Origin: Dyadobacter sp. NIV53
GTDB lineage: Bacteria; Bacteroidota; Bacteroidia; Cytophagales; Spirosomataceae
Direction of reading: 5' to 3'
Length of the DNA: 64,000 nucleotides
Assembly (NCBI RefSeq): GCF_019711195.1
Contig: NZ_CP081299.1
Location: forward strand, 4,314,001-4,378,000
The notes beneath the pieces are model-generated. The model ran no database searches and was not told the DNA's origin. It saw nothing but the letters and a program-made list of their open reading frames with translations. A program made the position numbers and the translations under genes. Positions 25,802-34,572 of the stretch are shown here, in pieces (the stretch's first letter is position 1; each line of letters starts with the position of its first letter).

Positions 25802-27049
25802 TCACACCCGAAACGCCGGTGCCATCATTATTTGCTCACCCCTGGCTATTCCGATTTCACTCGCCAACTTCTGCCAACCAGTTATAACTGATTTTACTTG
25901 ATCTATAATTTCATCCATCTCCTTTTCTCCTAACCGAAAGTAGACTCCAACCTGCTTAGCCAGATCTAAATCAAGTTGATTGCTGTCCATATCAATACTC
26001 AGTGCAAGTCCATCTTTATCAATCGACGGATTAATATCAAAAGCCGGCGAAAGCCTCCATCCAGCGGATTGGAGGAAAAATCCGTGATTCCGCAGATGGT
26101 CATCCGTATTGGATATTAGTATATTAAATACCATTCGTCGCCATAGCTGGACTAGATCTTCGTTCACGCTAGCTCCGGAAAATTGTATGAATTCGACTAT
26201 ATCAAGATAGGAAGGGATGTCGTCGCGAATTAGTTCTTCATTCTTACCTGTCATGGTCATGGCGGAGGCAAAATGGATGCGCGAACTTTTTTCCCGGTCG
26301 AATCGCTTTGTGAAAAAAGTATGATACTTGCCAGCTACATGCTCCAATTTGCTTTCAGCCATGTCTACACCAGCACTAACAGCCAGGCGATAGGCCAGAT
26401 ATTCCCACGCAGCCTTGTCGGTACTGTCGTTTTTTGATGGAAATTTGGCGATCCACATTTGTCCTGTCTCATCAATAATATTGGCTTTCGGTCTTGCTCC
26501 ACCGAGGGAAGACCCCGGAGCCATCAGCATAGCCAGCCATTTTCTCACCTCCACCGTATCTTCGTTGGACTCGATAAGCTCGGCGCCATGTTGAAGCTCA
26601 CGGATAGTTGCCCAAGGAGGCGTTGGCGAGACCGAATCATTGTTTAAAAATGGCCCATCCGGATCCAGCTTGAACCGCAATGCACCCATCCGACTTTCAT
26701 CATGGACTCCCAATAAAAAATCTATGTCATATAAGACAGGAACCTGTTTCCCATTTTGCTTTGCCAGAATGGAAGCTCTTCTTTTCATAAGCGTGCGCCC
26801 CCAAGTGTCCGGCATAGAGTCGAGAAAGACGCCAAAATTCTCTTTTTGATTAGGATATTGTGCGCCACCAAACCAGGCAATGTCAGGATCGAGCAAGAAT
26901 TGTTCATTGGAAGCGATCCAGTTTTTTTGGTATGTAAAGCTGAACGATTTCCTGCCCTTGGCTTGCTGGGCAGAGAGCGTCCCGATTAGTTTTGGCCCTG
27001 CCATCCCGATCCAATCTGCATAAATATAAATGTCTGTCCGGTCTGCCAT
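25802..27049 (-). CDS. hipA: HipA-family serine/threonine kinase toxin
   Basis: 415 residues from the ATG at 27049, directly after the hipB stop; an earlier TTG at 27064 is less likely. The N-terminal subdomain contains FGVFLDSMPDTWGR. The kinase part has the P-loop-like SSLGGARPKA, the catalytic NTDDHLRNHGF and the metal site LSPAFDINP, all intact. HipA kinases phosphorylate tRNA synthetases or related targets, cause dormancy, and are held by HipB. The two genes are one operon with hipB first. It lacks any truncation. Confidence 0.9.
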   Translation of the reverse strand: MADRTDIYIYADWIGMAGPKLIGTLSAQQAKGRKSFSFTYQKNWIASNEQFLLDPDIAWFGGAQYPNQKENFGVFLDSMPDTWGRTLMKRRASILAKQNGKQVPVLYDIDFLLGVHDESRMGALRFKLDPDGPFLNNDSVSPTPPWATIRELQHGAELIESNEDTVEVRKWLAMLMAPGSSLGGARPKANIIDETGQMWIAKFPSKNDSTDKAAWEYLAYRLAVSAGVDMAESKLEHVAGKYHTFFTKRFDREKSSRIHFASAMTMTGKNEELIRDDIPSYLDIVEFIQFSGASVNEDLVQLWRRMVFNILISNTDDHLRNHGFFLQSAGWRLSPAFDINPSIDKDGLALSIDMDSNQLDLDLAKQVGVYFRLGEKEMDEIIDQVKSVITGWQKLASEIGIARGEQIMMAPAFRV

Positions 27050-27050
27050 G

Positions 27051-27347
27051 CTAAGATTTGCCAATCAGTTTCAAATCCTGCAATTTCCTTCCCAGCTCAT
27101 CGTCGGCACCTAATTTGAGAAAATCGTCTTGCAAACCCAGAACTCTCAAAACATTAAAATACGCCCCTATCGATACACTTGGGTTGCCTTTCTCAATGTG
27201 ATACAGTGTAGTGCGATCGATTCCGGCCCGCTCAGATACCTGAATGGTGGTAAGCCTCCGTCGCTTGCGGGCTAATTTGATGTTTTCGCCCAGCTGTTCC
27301 AGAGTTTTCTGAAACCGGGGCAATAACACTTGCTTTTTAGTTTGCAT
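27051..27347 (-). CDS. hipB: HipB-like XRE-family antitoxin/repressor
   Basis: 98 residues from the ATG at 27347 (MQTKKQVLL); the frame is open further upstream but covers the operator. The HTH is ERAGIDRTTLYHIEKGNPSVSIGAYFNVLRVLG, typical of Cro/C1-type proteins and close to HipB. It should bind the palindrome at 27378-27401 and neutralise HipA. The gene precedes hipA by one base. Confidence 0.9.
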   Translation of the reverse strand: MQTKKQVLLPRFQKTLEQLGENIKLARKRRRLTTIQVSERAGIDRTTLYHIEKGNPSVSIGAYFNVLRVLGLQDDFLKLGADDELGRKLQDLKLIGKS

Positions 27348-27401
27348 AATGTTGATTATTGCAAACAAAAATACAGATAATGTTGAAAATAATCAACATT
27401 A
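27346..27401. promoter_or_regulatory. Operator of the hipBA operon
   Basis: TAATGTTGA-AAATAA-TCAACATTA (27378-27401) is a perfect 9-bp inverted repeat. The half site TAATGTTGA recurs at 27347-27355 overlapping the hipB start. Such spaced operator sites match HipB autorepression. Confidence 0.65.
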
Positions 27402-27447
27402 CTTATTAGTAAAATTCACTGGCTATGATAAGTAATTTCTGAAATTC

Positions 27448-29085
27448 CTACTTAGCCAATTGCAAATCCGCGATACTCTTAATCCTATTCCGTTCCAAAA
27501 AAGCATCAATCGTCTCAAAATGCTCAATCACCCGTTTGTCCTTAAACTCAAAAACTTTTTGAGATAAGCCTTGTAAAAAATCACGATCGTGAGAAACCAG
27601 CACCAGCGTACCGTCAAAGTTGCGGAGTGCTTCTTTCAAAACATCCTTGGATTTCAAATCAAGGTGGTTTGTAGGCTCATCGAGAATCAATAGGTTTACA
27701 GGTTCCAGAAGCAGCTTCACCATGGCAAGGCGCGTTTTTTCTCCACCCGACAATACACTTACTTTTTTGTCAATATCCTCGCCCTGAAACATAAAGGCTC
27801 CCAGAATATTCTTGATCTGGGTTCTTACATCTCCTTCTGCAACCTCGTCAACCGTCTGGAAAATAGTCAGATTAGGATCCAGTAACGATGCCTGGTTTTG
27901 CGCAAAATAACCAACCTTGACATTGTGGCCAAGCTGACAGGTTCCGTCCACAGCGATCTGGCCCATGATAGCCTTGATCATCGTAGATTTACCTTCACCA
28001 TTCCGTCCCACAAACGACACCTTTTCCCCTCTGGAAATAGTCATGCTGGCGTTTTTGAACACAACCTGATCCCCGTAGGATTTGGAAACATCTTTCACTG
28101 TAACCGGATAATCCCCTGAGCGTGGCGAAGGTGGAAAACGAAGTTTCAGGGATGAATTATCAATTTCATCAATTTCAATAATTTCCAGTTTTTCCAGCAT
28201 ACGTTCGCGGGAAGAAACCTGGTTGGTTTTGGAGTATGTACCACGGAAGCGCTCAATAAACTGCATATTGTCAGCAATCATTTTCTGCTGCTCCTGATAC
28301 GCCTTTACCTGATGTGACCTGCGCTCCTCACGCAATACCAGATAATGTGAATAATTGGCTTTGTAGTCAAAAATCCGCCCCATCGTTACCTCAATGGTAC
28401 GGTTGGTAATATTGTCGATAAAGGCACGGTCGTGGGAAATAACCATTACAGCATTTGCCTTATTCACCAAAAAATCTTCCAGCCACATCACAGATTCAAT
28501 GTCAATATGGTTGGTAGGCTCATCCAGTAAAATAAGGTCCGGCTTTTGCAATAGTATTTTGGCAAGCTCAATACGCATACGCCACCCTCCGCTGAATTCC
28601 TTGGTTTGCCGCTGAAAATCTTCCGGCCTGAATCCCAGTCCTTTCAGGGCTTTCTCTACCTCCGCGTCATAATTGACGTCTTCCAGCTGGTAATATTTTT
28701 CACCGATTTCAGTAACCTGTTCGATGATCGCCATATATTCATCGCTCTCATAATCTGTGCGGGTTTCGAGCGCAAGATTCAGTTTTTCCATTTCGGCACG
28801 CATTTCAAAAACCTGCTTGAATGCTTTGGCCGCTTCCTCGAAAACGGTACAGTTATCTTCGGTAAGTAAATGTTGCGGCAAATAAGCGATCACGGCGTCT
28901 TTGGGTGCACGTACATGGCCGCGATTGGCTTTTTGTTCACCAGCAATAATTTTCATCATTGTGGATTTTCCCGCTCCATTTTTACCCATCAGGGCAATTT
29001 TATCAGTAGGATTAATAACGAATGAAACTTCGCTAAAAAGGACAGATCCGCTAAATTCAACGGCCAAATTTTCAACTGTAATCAT
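27448..29085 (-). CDS. ABC-F family ATPase
   Basis: 545 residues with two ABC domains and no membrane segment. The first has GKNGAGKS, FSGGWRMRIELAK and LLLDEPTNHID; the second has GRNGEGKS, LSGGEKTRLAM and LILDEPTNHLD. The linker (RSHQVKAYQEQQKMIADNMQFIERFRGTYSKTNQ) is the ABC-F P-site tRNA-interaction motif region. ABC-F proteins act on the ribosome, either relieving stalls or giving antibiotic protection; this one looks like a housekeeping member. It diverges from the acyltransferase gene. Its 3' end borders the hipBA segment and a displaced copy of that end lies at 25393. Confidence 0.92.
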   Translation of the reverse strand: MITVENLAVEFSGSVLFSEVSFVINPTDKIALMGKNGAGKSTMMKIIAGEQKANRGHVRAPKDAVIAYLPQHLLTEDNCTVFEEAAKAFKQVFEMRAEMEKLNLALETRTDYESDEYMAIIEQVTEIGEKYYQLEDVNYDAEVEKALKGLGFRPEDFQRQTKEFSGGWRMRIELAKILLQKPDLILLDEPTNHIDIESVMWLEDFLVNKANAVMVISHDRAFIDNITNRTIEVTMGRIFDYKANYSHYLVLREERRSHQVKAYQEQQKMIADNMQFIERFRGTYSKTNQVSSRERMLEKLEIIEIDEIDNSSLKLRFPPSPRSGDYPVTVKDVSKSYGDQVVFKNASMTISRGEKVSFVGRNGEGKSTMIKAIMGQIAVDGTCQLGHNVKVGYFAQNQASLLDPNLTIFQTVDEVAEGDVRTQIKNILGAFMFQGEDIDKKVSVLSGGEKTRLAMVKLLLEPVNLLILDEPTNHLDLKSKDVLKEALRNFDGTLVLVSHDRDFLQGLSQKVFEFKDKRVIEHFETIDAFLERNRIKSIADLQLAK

Positions 29086-29190
29086 CTTCTCATTTTTTGA
29101 AGCCGCAAATGTACGATGTTAAGAAATATAATCCACAATCATTTCTTCCTTCGCCATGCCACTGTATATTGCCCAAATTTCCTGCTGTTA

Positions 29191-30303
29191 ATGAATAATA
29201 ATAACCTTGGCACAAAGCCGCATTATCAAATATTGGACGGACTTCGGGGCGTGGCAGCGATCATCGTCGTATTCTTTCACCTTACCGAACCGCTTGCCAC
29301 CAGCCATCTCGACAATGTTGTAAACCATGGTTACCTGGCAGTTGATTTTTTCTTTCTCCTGTCCGGCTATGTAATTGGTTATGCCTACGACGACAGGTGG
29401 GACAAATTAACCATTGGCGGTTTTCTTCGCCGCCGGTTCGAGCGGCTGCAGCCACTTATTGTATTGGGTATGACGCTTGGGGCTGCCGGCTTTTACTTTA
29501 CCGACTCGGCCATTTGGCCGCTAATTCATACAGTTCCCGTATGGAAGCTGATTGTCGTCATGCTGATCGGTTATACTATTCTGCCCATACCACTTTCTAT
29601 GGATATCCGCGGCTGGTTTGAAATGCATCCGCTCAATAGTGTTGGCTGGTCATTATTTTTCGAATATATCGCTAATATTCTTTATGCGCTGGGAATGAGG
29701 AAATTATCTAACAAAGCATTGGCCTGTTTTGTAGTACTGGCAGGTGCAGTACTTTTGCATTTTGCTGTTACTAATCCCAACGGAGACATCACCGGCGGCT
29801 GGACACTCAATGCAGAACACATGCGGGTTGGGATCATACGTACGATATTTCCATTTTTTGCCGGATTGCTTTTATCGCGGGTAGTACGTCCTGCCTATAT
29901 CAAAAATGCCTTTTTGTGGTGCAGTTTGATGGTTGCCGCTGTTTTGCTTATGCCAAGAATAGGCGGTGCAGAACATCTCTGGATGAATGGTTTGTACGAA
30001 GTTTTTTGTATTGTCATTGTCTTTCCACTCATCGTATATCTCGGTGCAAGCGGTGTAGTGCGTAGCTCAGCGGAAGTCAAAATTTGTAAGTTTCTCGGCG
30101 ATATTTCCTATCCCTTATACATGACGCATTATGTGCTTGTCTATTTTTATGTGGCATGGGTAAGCAATCACAAGGGCATTACATTATGGCAGGCCTTGCC
30201 CTATGCAATGCTCACATTTTCAGGTGCTATCGTATTGGCTTATGCAAGTTTAAAGTTGTACGATGAACCTGTAAGAGCCTGGTTACGGAAAAAGCTTAAG
30301 TAA
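29191..30303 (+). CDS. Acyltransferase 3 family membrane protein
   Basis: 370 residues from the ATG at 29191 (MNNNNLGTKPHYQILDGLRGVAA); an upstream ATG at 29116 would add a non-conserved stretch. About ten hydrophobic segments. The family marks are LDGLRGVAAIIVVFFH (with the catalytic His), the RRRFERLQP motif and GWSLFFEYIANI. Such proteins O-acylate sugars of surface polysaccharides or antibiotics; the substrate is unknown. It probably shares a divergent promoter region with the ABC-F gene. Confidence 0.88.
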   Translation: MNNNNLGTKPHYQILDGLRGVAAIIVVFFHLTEPLATSHLDNVVNHGYLAVDFFFLLSGYVIGYAYDDRWDKLTIGGFLRRRFERLQPLIVLGMTLGAAGFYFTDSAIWPLIHTVPVWKLIVVMLIGYTILPIPLSMDIRGWFEMHPLNSVGWSLFFEYIANILYALGMRKLSNKALACFVVLAGAVLLHFAVTNPNGDITGGWTLNAEHMRVGIIRTIFPFFAGLLLSRVVRPAYIKNAFLWCSLMVAAVLLMPRIGGAEHLWMNGLYEVFCIVIVFPLIVYLGASGVVRSSAEVKICKFLGDISYPLYMTHYVLVYFYVAWVSNHKGITLWQALPYAMLTFSGAIVLAYASLKLYDEPVRAWLRKKLK

Positions 30304-30378
30304 CGAAAGCTTTCATGAGGCGGTTTCGATGTTCAGAGTACTGGGCTGATTGAGCAGCCTATATCAAAAAGAGGCTTT

Positions 30379-30768
30379 TTACTTCCACTTCAAGATATTA
30401 AACTTATGCCCGTCCGGATCGGTGAAGGCGCAGCCGTACATACCATGGAATGCTTCGGGCTGGCTGAACACAACGCCACCGGCATCCTTTATTTTTACAG
30501 CCCAGTCGTTTACCTCTTCTTCCGTTTCGGCAGAGATCGAAAACATAATTTCATTGCCTTTGCTCAGGTCAGCCAATTCTCCTTTCATTGCTTTCTTTAA
30601 ACTGTCTTCTTTAAAAAAGTTAATGATAAAACCCTCATCGCCGAATGTAATACTGACCAGCTCGTCGCTCTCCGGCCCGGTGTTTTGCTTAAAACCCAGT
30701 TTCGTGTAAAACGCTTTGGTTCGCTCCACATCTTTAACGCCTAAATTGCCCCAGATTTGTACTTTCAT
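30379..30768 (-). CDS. VOC-family (glyoxalase/dioxygenase-like) protein
   Basis: 129 residues in the babbababb pattern of the vicinal oxygen chelate fold. The opening IWGNLGVKDVERTKAFYTKLGF and the end AFTDPDGHKFNILKW are typical. Metal-ligand positions are only partly conserved, so activity is open; many such Bacteroidota proteins are called extradiol dioxygenase-like without proof. It converges with the acyltransferase gene. Confidence 0.85.
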   Translation of the reverse strand: MKVQIWGNLGVKDVERTKAFYTKLGFKQNTGPESDELVSITFGDEGFIINFFKEDSLKKAMKGELADLSKGNEIMFSISAETEEEVNDWAVKIKDAGGVVFSQPEAFHGMYGCAFTDPDGHKFNILKWK

Positions 30769-30891
30769 GGTGTATGTGTTTTGGTGGATTTAAATTGGCT
30801 TGTAACTTTTTATTAAACAAGCTTTCGACAGAATTATACTGTGATGTAAAGTACTAATCTTGCTCTTTCGGGAAAGTTTCATTAGCACGAA

Positions 30892-31024
30892 TCAGGCAGT
30901 GATGAGCAAAGCAGCTGTGACCCGCATGGCATTAACGGGCTCGTCAAGTAAAAAAGTGCCGATAAGGAATGCGGCCGACAGTGCTAATGCCAGTCCAGAT
31001 CGTGTTTTCACTGTCTGAGGTGGT
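30892..31024 (-). pseudogene. C-terminal remnant of a small membrane protein
   Basis: About 43 codons read KTRSGLALALSAAFLIGTF then LLDEPVNAMRVTAALLITA and stop. This looks like the last two helices of a drug/metabolite transporter-type protein. No start or upstream coding is present. It lies in the 400-base gap between the VOC gene and the second IS3-type copy. Confidence 0.4.
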
Positions 31025-31109
31025 TTGTGTTCAGGAAAATGCTAATAAGCTATTCTATATTTGAATTTTATTCAATACGGTTAAAAATAACAAAGCATTC
31101 GTGTGAGCA

Positions 31110-31141
31110 GTGACTGAAAAACACTATGCACAACAGTGGGT
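31110..31141. repeat. Partial copy of the dispersed repeat (second hairpin only)
   Basis: GTGAGCAGTGACTGAAAAAC followed by ACTATGCACAACAGTGGG matches the second hairpin block of copies A-C, including the trailing CACAAC-GTGGG. It is 27 bases before the second IS3-type element. Confidence 0.5.
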
Positions 31142-31226
31142 TTTATGATTTACTATAAATAGGAATATGGACTTGCTACCTTTAAGTGGACATTGAGTTA
31201 AGTGAAACTTTTATAACTTAACACTT

Positions 31227-31541
31227 ATGTCTGGAGAAAGAAGAGTATTTGACAAGGAGTTCAAACTGATGAGCGTTGAACTAAGCAATAGCCGCACAGA
31301 CCTTGCTGCACTGGCAAAAGAATTGGATGTTCCACCTGCTATGCTATACCGCTGGCGTAGAGAGTTTTCTGCGAAACAAAACGGTAGTTTTCCTGGCAAC
31401 GGAAAGGTGATTTTAAGTGAAACGGAACAGGAATTGGCCCGGCTAAGGAAAGAACTCCGCGACACACAACTTGAACGAGATATCTTAAAAAAGGCTATAG
31501 GCATTTTCTCCAGGAGCGATGGCAAATATTCGGGTTCATAA
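31227..31541 (+). CDS. IS3-family OrfA, helix-turn-helix subunit (copy 2)
   Basis: 104 residues, same as in copy 1 except Ile after the slip site. The A6G slippery run in the codons Leu-Lys-Lys-Ala (near 31487-31495) would move ribosomes to the -1 frame, which runs open into OrfB. This is the usual IS3 strategy for limiting transposase level. Confidence 0.92.
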   Translation: MSGERRVFDKEFKLMSVELSNSRTDLAALAKELDVPPAMLYRWRREFSAKQNGSFPGNGKVILSETEQELARLRKELRDTQLERDILKKAIGIFSRSDGKYSGS

Positions 31542-31573
31542 AGGATCACCGGAAAATATTTCCCATTGAGAAA

Positions 31574-32404
31574 ATGTGCATGGTTTTTAAGGTAAGCAGA
31601 AGCAGGTTTTATACTTGGCTGAGCAATAAACTATCGGATACAGCTATTGAAAATCAGACCCTTATCGATAAAATAATTGTTATTCATGGGGATAGTAAAC
31701 AAACGTACGGAAGCCCCAGGGTCACTCAGGAATTGTACAAACTGGGGGTGAAAGTGTCCCGTCCAAGGGTCGCCAGACTGATGAAGAAAGCAAAAATAAG
31801 AAGTATTGTCAAGAGAAAATTCCGTGTCACAACAGATTCTGAACATACATATCCGGTTGTAGCAAATAAGCTTAACAGGCAATTTAAAGTAGAAAAAATA
31901 GCTACTGCGTGGGTGTCTGACATCACATACATTAAAACGACGCAAGGTTGGCTATATCTCACCATAGTACTGGATTTAGCTGACAGGAGAGTAATTGGAT
32001 GGGCGCTTAGTTCAACAATGAAAGCTATTGATACTGTGATACCTGCGTGGAAAATGGCTCTGAAAAATAGAAGCGTAACCTGTGAATTAATTTTCCATTC
32101 GGATAGGGGAATTCAATACGCCTGCAACGAATTTAAAAGTTTGCTGGACAAAAGCCCACTGGTAATAAGAAGCATGAGCAGAAAAGGAAATTGTTGGGAT
32201 AATGCGGTTGCTGAAAGTTTTTTTAAGACCTTAAAAGCAGAATGTGTTTACCAAAATACTTTTATTAATAAACACCAGGCAGCAATAATTGTATTTGAAT
32301 ATATTGAAACCTGGTATAATAGAAAGAGGCTTCATTCTGCCCTCGGGTACATGTCACCAAAAGAATTTGAAGAACTTTTAAATATGCAGAAAATTGCGGC
32401 TTAA
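31574..32404 (+). CDS. IS3-family transposase OrfB (copy 2)
   Basis: 276 residues with the complete Asp, Asp, Glu catalytic set, identical in protein to copy 1. The frame is open upstream of this ATG back to the slip site in orfA, so the functional product is an OrfAB fusion of about 380 residues. Confidence 0.93.
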   Translation: MCMVFKVSRSRFYTWLSNKLSDTAIENQTLIDKIIVIHGDSKQTYGSPRVTQELYKLGVKVSRPRVARLMKKAKIRSIVKRKFRVTTDSEHTYPVVANKLNRQFKVEKIATAWVSDITYIKTTQGWLYLTIVLDLADRRVIGWALSSTMKAIDTVIPAWKMALKNRSVTCELIFHSDRGIQYACNEFKSLLDKSPLVIRSMSRKGNCWDNAVAESFFKTLKAECVYQNTFINKHQAAIIVFEYIETWYNRKRLHSALGYMSPKEFEELLNMQKIAA

Positions 32405-32550
32405 CATTTTGTCCTCTTTATTGTTGCAATTCCAATATGATATATAATTCTTTCTAGTTAATTTAATGACCACTCTTGAAATTACCTATCTAAGAAATAT
32501 GCGATTTTACAAATGACAGTTGAAATACATTACGAAAAAATAATTTGAGG

Positions 32551-33057
32551 ATGGAAAACTTTACTTTGGTTCTTACTAGCTCAGTTCTTGCCGCTACATT
32601 AACCAGTTTAGTAAATTGGTTATTACAGAGGAACAATTATAGAAATGACTACTATAAAAAGGTTATTGAAAAACGAATGTCCGTATATGACGAAGTTTCA
32701 AAAGTAATGGGAAGGCTCCAAATTATAAACGTATCTCCGAGCAATAAGAAATCACATGCAGTTTTTCTAGATCATAACCAGTACGAAGATTTTGCCATAA
32801 TGCTTGCCAAAGCAAGCCTAGAAGGAATTTGGTTAAGTAACAATTGCTCTAAATTATTAACAACCCTTAATGAATTTCTATACAATACTTTCAGAGATAT
32901 CCCTGAGATTTCGGACAATAAACGACTTGATTCAATGAATATCGCAGAGAAAAACTTTTCTGAAATTAGCCGGCAACGAGAACTTATTAGGGATCAAATA
33001 TTGAAAGATCTACTTATCATGTATGAAGTTAAAAGTTTTTTGAAAACTAAAAATTAG
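32551..33057 (+). CDS. Membrane-anchored protein of unknown function
   Basis: 168 residues from the ATG at 32551 (the frame opens at a TTG two codons earlier). An N-terminal hydrophobic helix (LVLTSSVLAATLTSLVNWLL) is followed by a basic stretch and then long amphipathic helices. The layout, one membrane anchor with a helical cytoplasmic part, is common among small accessory proteins that sense or act at the membrane, but I do not recognise the family. It starts 116 bases after the insertion sequence. Codon use is AT-rich like the other island genes. Confidence 0.55.
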   Translation: MENFTLVLTSSVLAATLTSLVNWLLQRNNYRNDYYKKVIEKRMSVYDEVSKVMGRLQIINVSPSNKKSHAVFLDHNQYEDFAIMLAKASLEGIWLSNNCSKLLTTLNEFLYNTFRDIPEISDNKRLDSMNIAEKNFSEISRQRELIRDQILKDLLIMYEVKSFLKTKN

Positions 33058-33319
33058 GCCGTATTGACTTAATACGCTTCTCAAAAAATTTTCCTTTGAA
33101 TATGGAAATTAGCTAATTCAAAGGGAAATTGATAGTATTTTTAATGAAGAGTCTGGCGAGTAATTTTTTGTAATAATTCAAAAAAATCAGCTAATCACTT
33201 GAATTGGATAAACGTCATCTGAGTTTTCTTGATTAAAATCTTTACTCTGTTAAATGCTGTTAAAACACTTAATTTGCATCAATTTTGTTGGGGGAGAAAA
33301 CTCATATACTAAATAAGGT

Positions 33320-34496
33320 CTAATCGTCATCTTCGTTTACTTTATCCTCTGGAATAAAGTGAATTTCGGTTTTGACAATCCCACTTCCAACATGAACTTT
33401 TTCCACGGTGTAAATTAATCCACAGCCAAAACACTCTAAAGTTTCTTGATGAGAATAAATCGCCATTACTTCACCACATTCACACCTAATGTGCTCCGTG
33501 TCACACCAGCCGCAAAATCCTCTATGAATAGGTTTTGTAATTCCGAAATTTTTACTATTTGCAAACTCTTCACCTAGATCAATTTCGAGTTGATTTAAAT
33601 CTTTCTCATTAACTGGATAGATGTCTTCCGAACTTCCGAAGTTAATATAATTCAAGCTTGAGTGCTCGTCATCAGGATCGCATTCTTCACAATAATAAGA
33701 ATAATTTTCGTAAAAATCTGCCATATCCTGATCTATTTGGCTGATCTCATCATCTTTAAAAAGCTTCTCTACACTGTTAAGGGCAAGAGGTAGGCTTATA
33801 AAGAATTGCATTTTAATTTCCTCGAAAAGTGGAGAAAGGTCACTATGTAATTTTTGATCAGATTTTGATTTACAGAAATCAGTTTTGTTTGCAGAGACAA
33901 AAATGGTTTTTGGGTAAAGATTAAAAACATCATCCAAAAATTCAACTTCGGAATTTTGCTTAATAAATTCAATGGCTGAGAAAAGAATAGGAGCATCTGC
34001 CATACTATTTGATTTATCACCAGAGAAAGGAGCCTTTTTTATCCAAAGCCCATTGTGCCGCAAATGACTTGACACTATGGCTAATTTCATATTTATTTGA
34101 AGCAAATAAAAGATCTTCTACCTTCGAAATATGCTGGTTGTTCTGATCAATCTTCAAATAAACCTTCCGTTTATATTCTTCTTATATTAATTCCATGTTC
34201 CTCGCGTTCTCACTCCCCAAAATAGATTGAATTCTTTGCAGACTATCTATATCCGTTTTGAGTTTATTAGAGTGTTTTTGTACAGAGAGTAACGTCTGGG
34301 CTTTATTCCTTTTCCATTCATCTAAAATTATATCATTAATAAGTATTTTGATACTCCTATCTAACACCAATTTTTCTAATTTCTCATATAACAGGAAGTG
34401 AGTTTCTTCATCAGACCTAGCATTATATGGGTCTAAATTATTTGCTAAATACAGCCAAATATTGGTATCTAAAATAAGGTAAATTTCACCAACCAT
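33320..34496 (-). pseudogene. PIN-domain (DUF4935-like) protein with zinc-ribbon C terminus, broken twice
   Basis: Three pieces form one protein of about 392 residues. The first (34496-34182) begins with the PIN motif LILDTNIWLYL. It ends at an in-frame TAA (34182-34184), but the same frame continues with EEYKRKVYLKIDQ and reaches ALDKK. A one-base excess in the T6 run at 34035-34040 (A6 on the coding strand) then shifts to the frame APFSGDKSNSMADAPILFSAI and FVSANKTDFC, which carry the remaining PIN acids. The C-terminal part has CGWC, CECG and CFGCG, a zinc-ribbon pattern. PIN domains are metal-dependent RNases. The apparent start MKLAIVSSHLRH near 34090 is a frame shadow. Confidence 0.7.
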
Positions 34497-34572
34497 TTTC
34501 GTAGGATCTTAAGTAAGCAAGGTTTAAATTTTATGCAGCTATAAAAATCTGTTTATTATTTAAGTAATCTAA

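Larger units (their letters stand above)
31168..32434 (+). mobile_element. IS3-family insertion sequence, copy 2 (1267 bp)
   Basis: Same length and terminal repeats as the copy at 16329-17595, opposite orientation, with an ATA duplication on both sides (31165-31167 and 32435-32437). The two copies delimit about 13.6 kb that contains hipBA, the ABC-F gene and the fragments, and could serve as homologous ends for inversion. Confidence 0.95.

Noticed and set aside
16329..32434. The two IS3-type copies as ends of a composite transposon
   Set aside because: The copies have different target duplications (ATT and ATA) and the DNA between includes core genes, so two independent insertions explain the data better.
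34021..34105. Start MKLAIVSSHLRH for a separate zinc-ribbon protein
   Set aside because: This stretch is the shifted reading of PIN-domain codons (EISHSVKSFAAQWALDKK), so it is not a native N terminus.
33320..34496. Programmed frameshift in the PIN gene at the A6G run
   Set aside because: The frame change needed is not the -1 slip used by IS3 elements, and an additional in-frame TAA is present, so decay or error is more likely.
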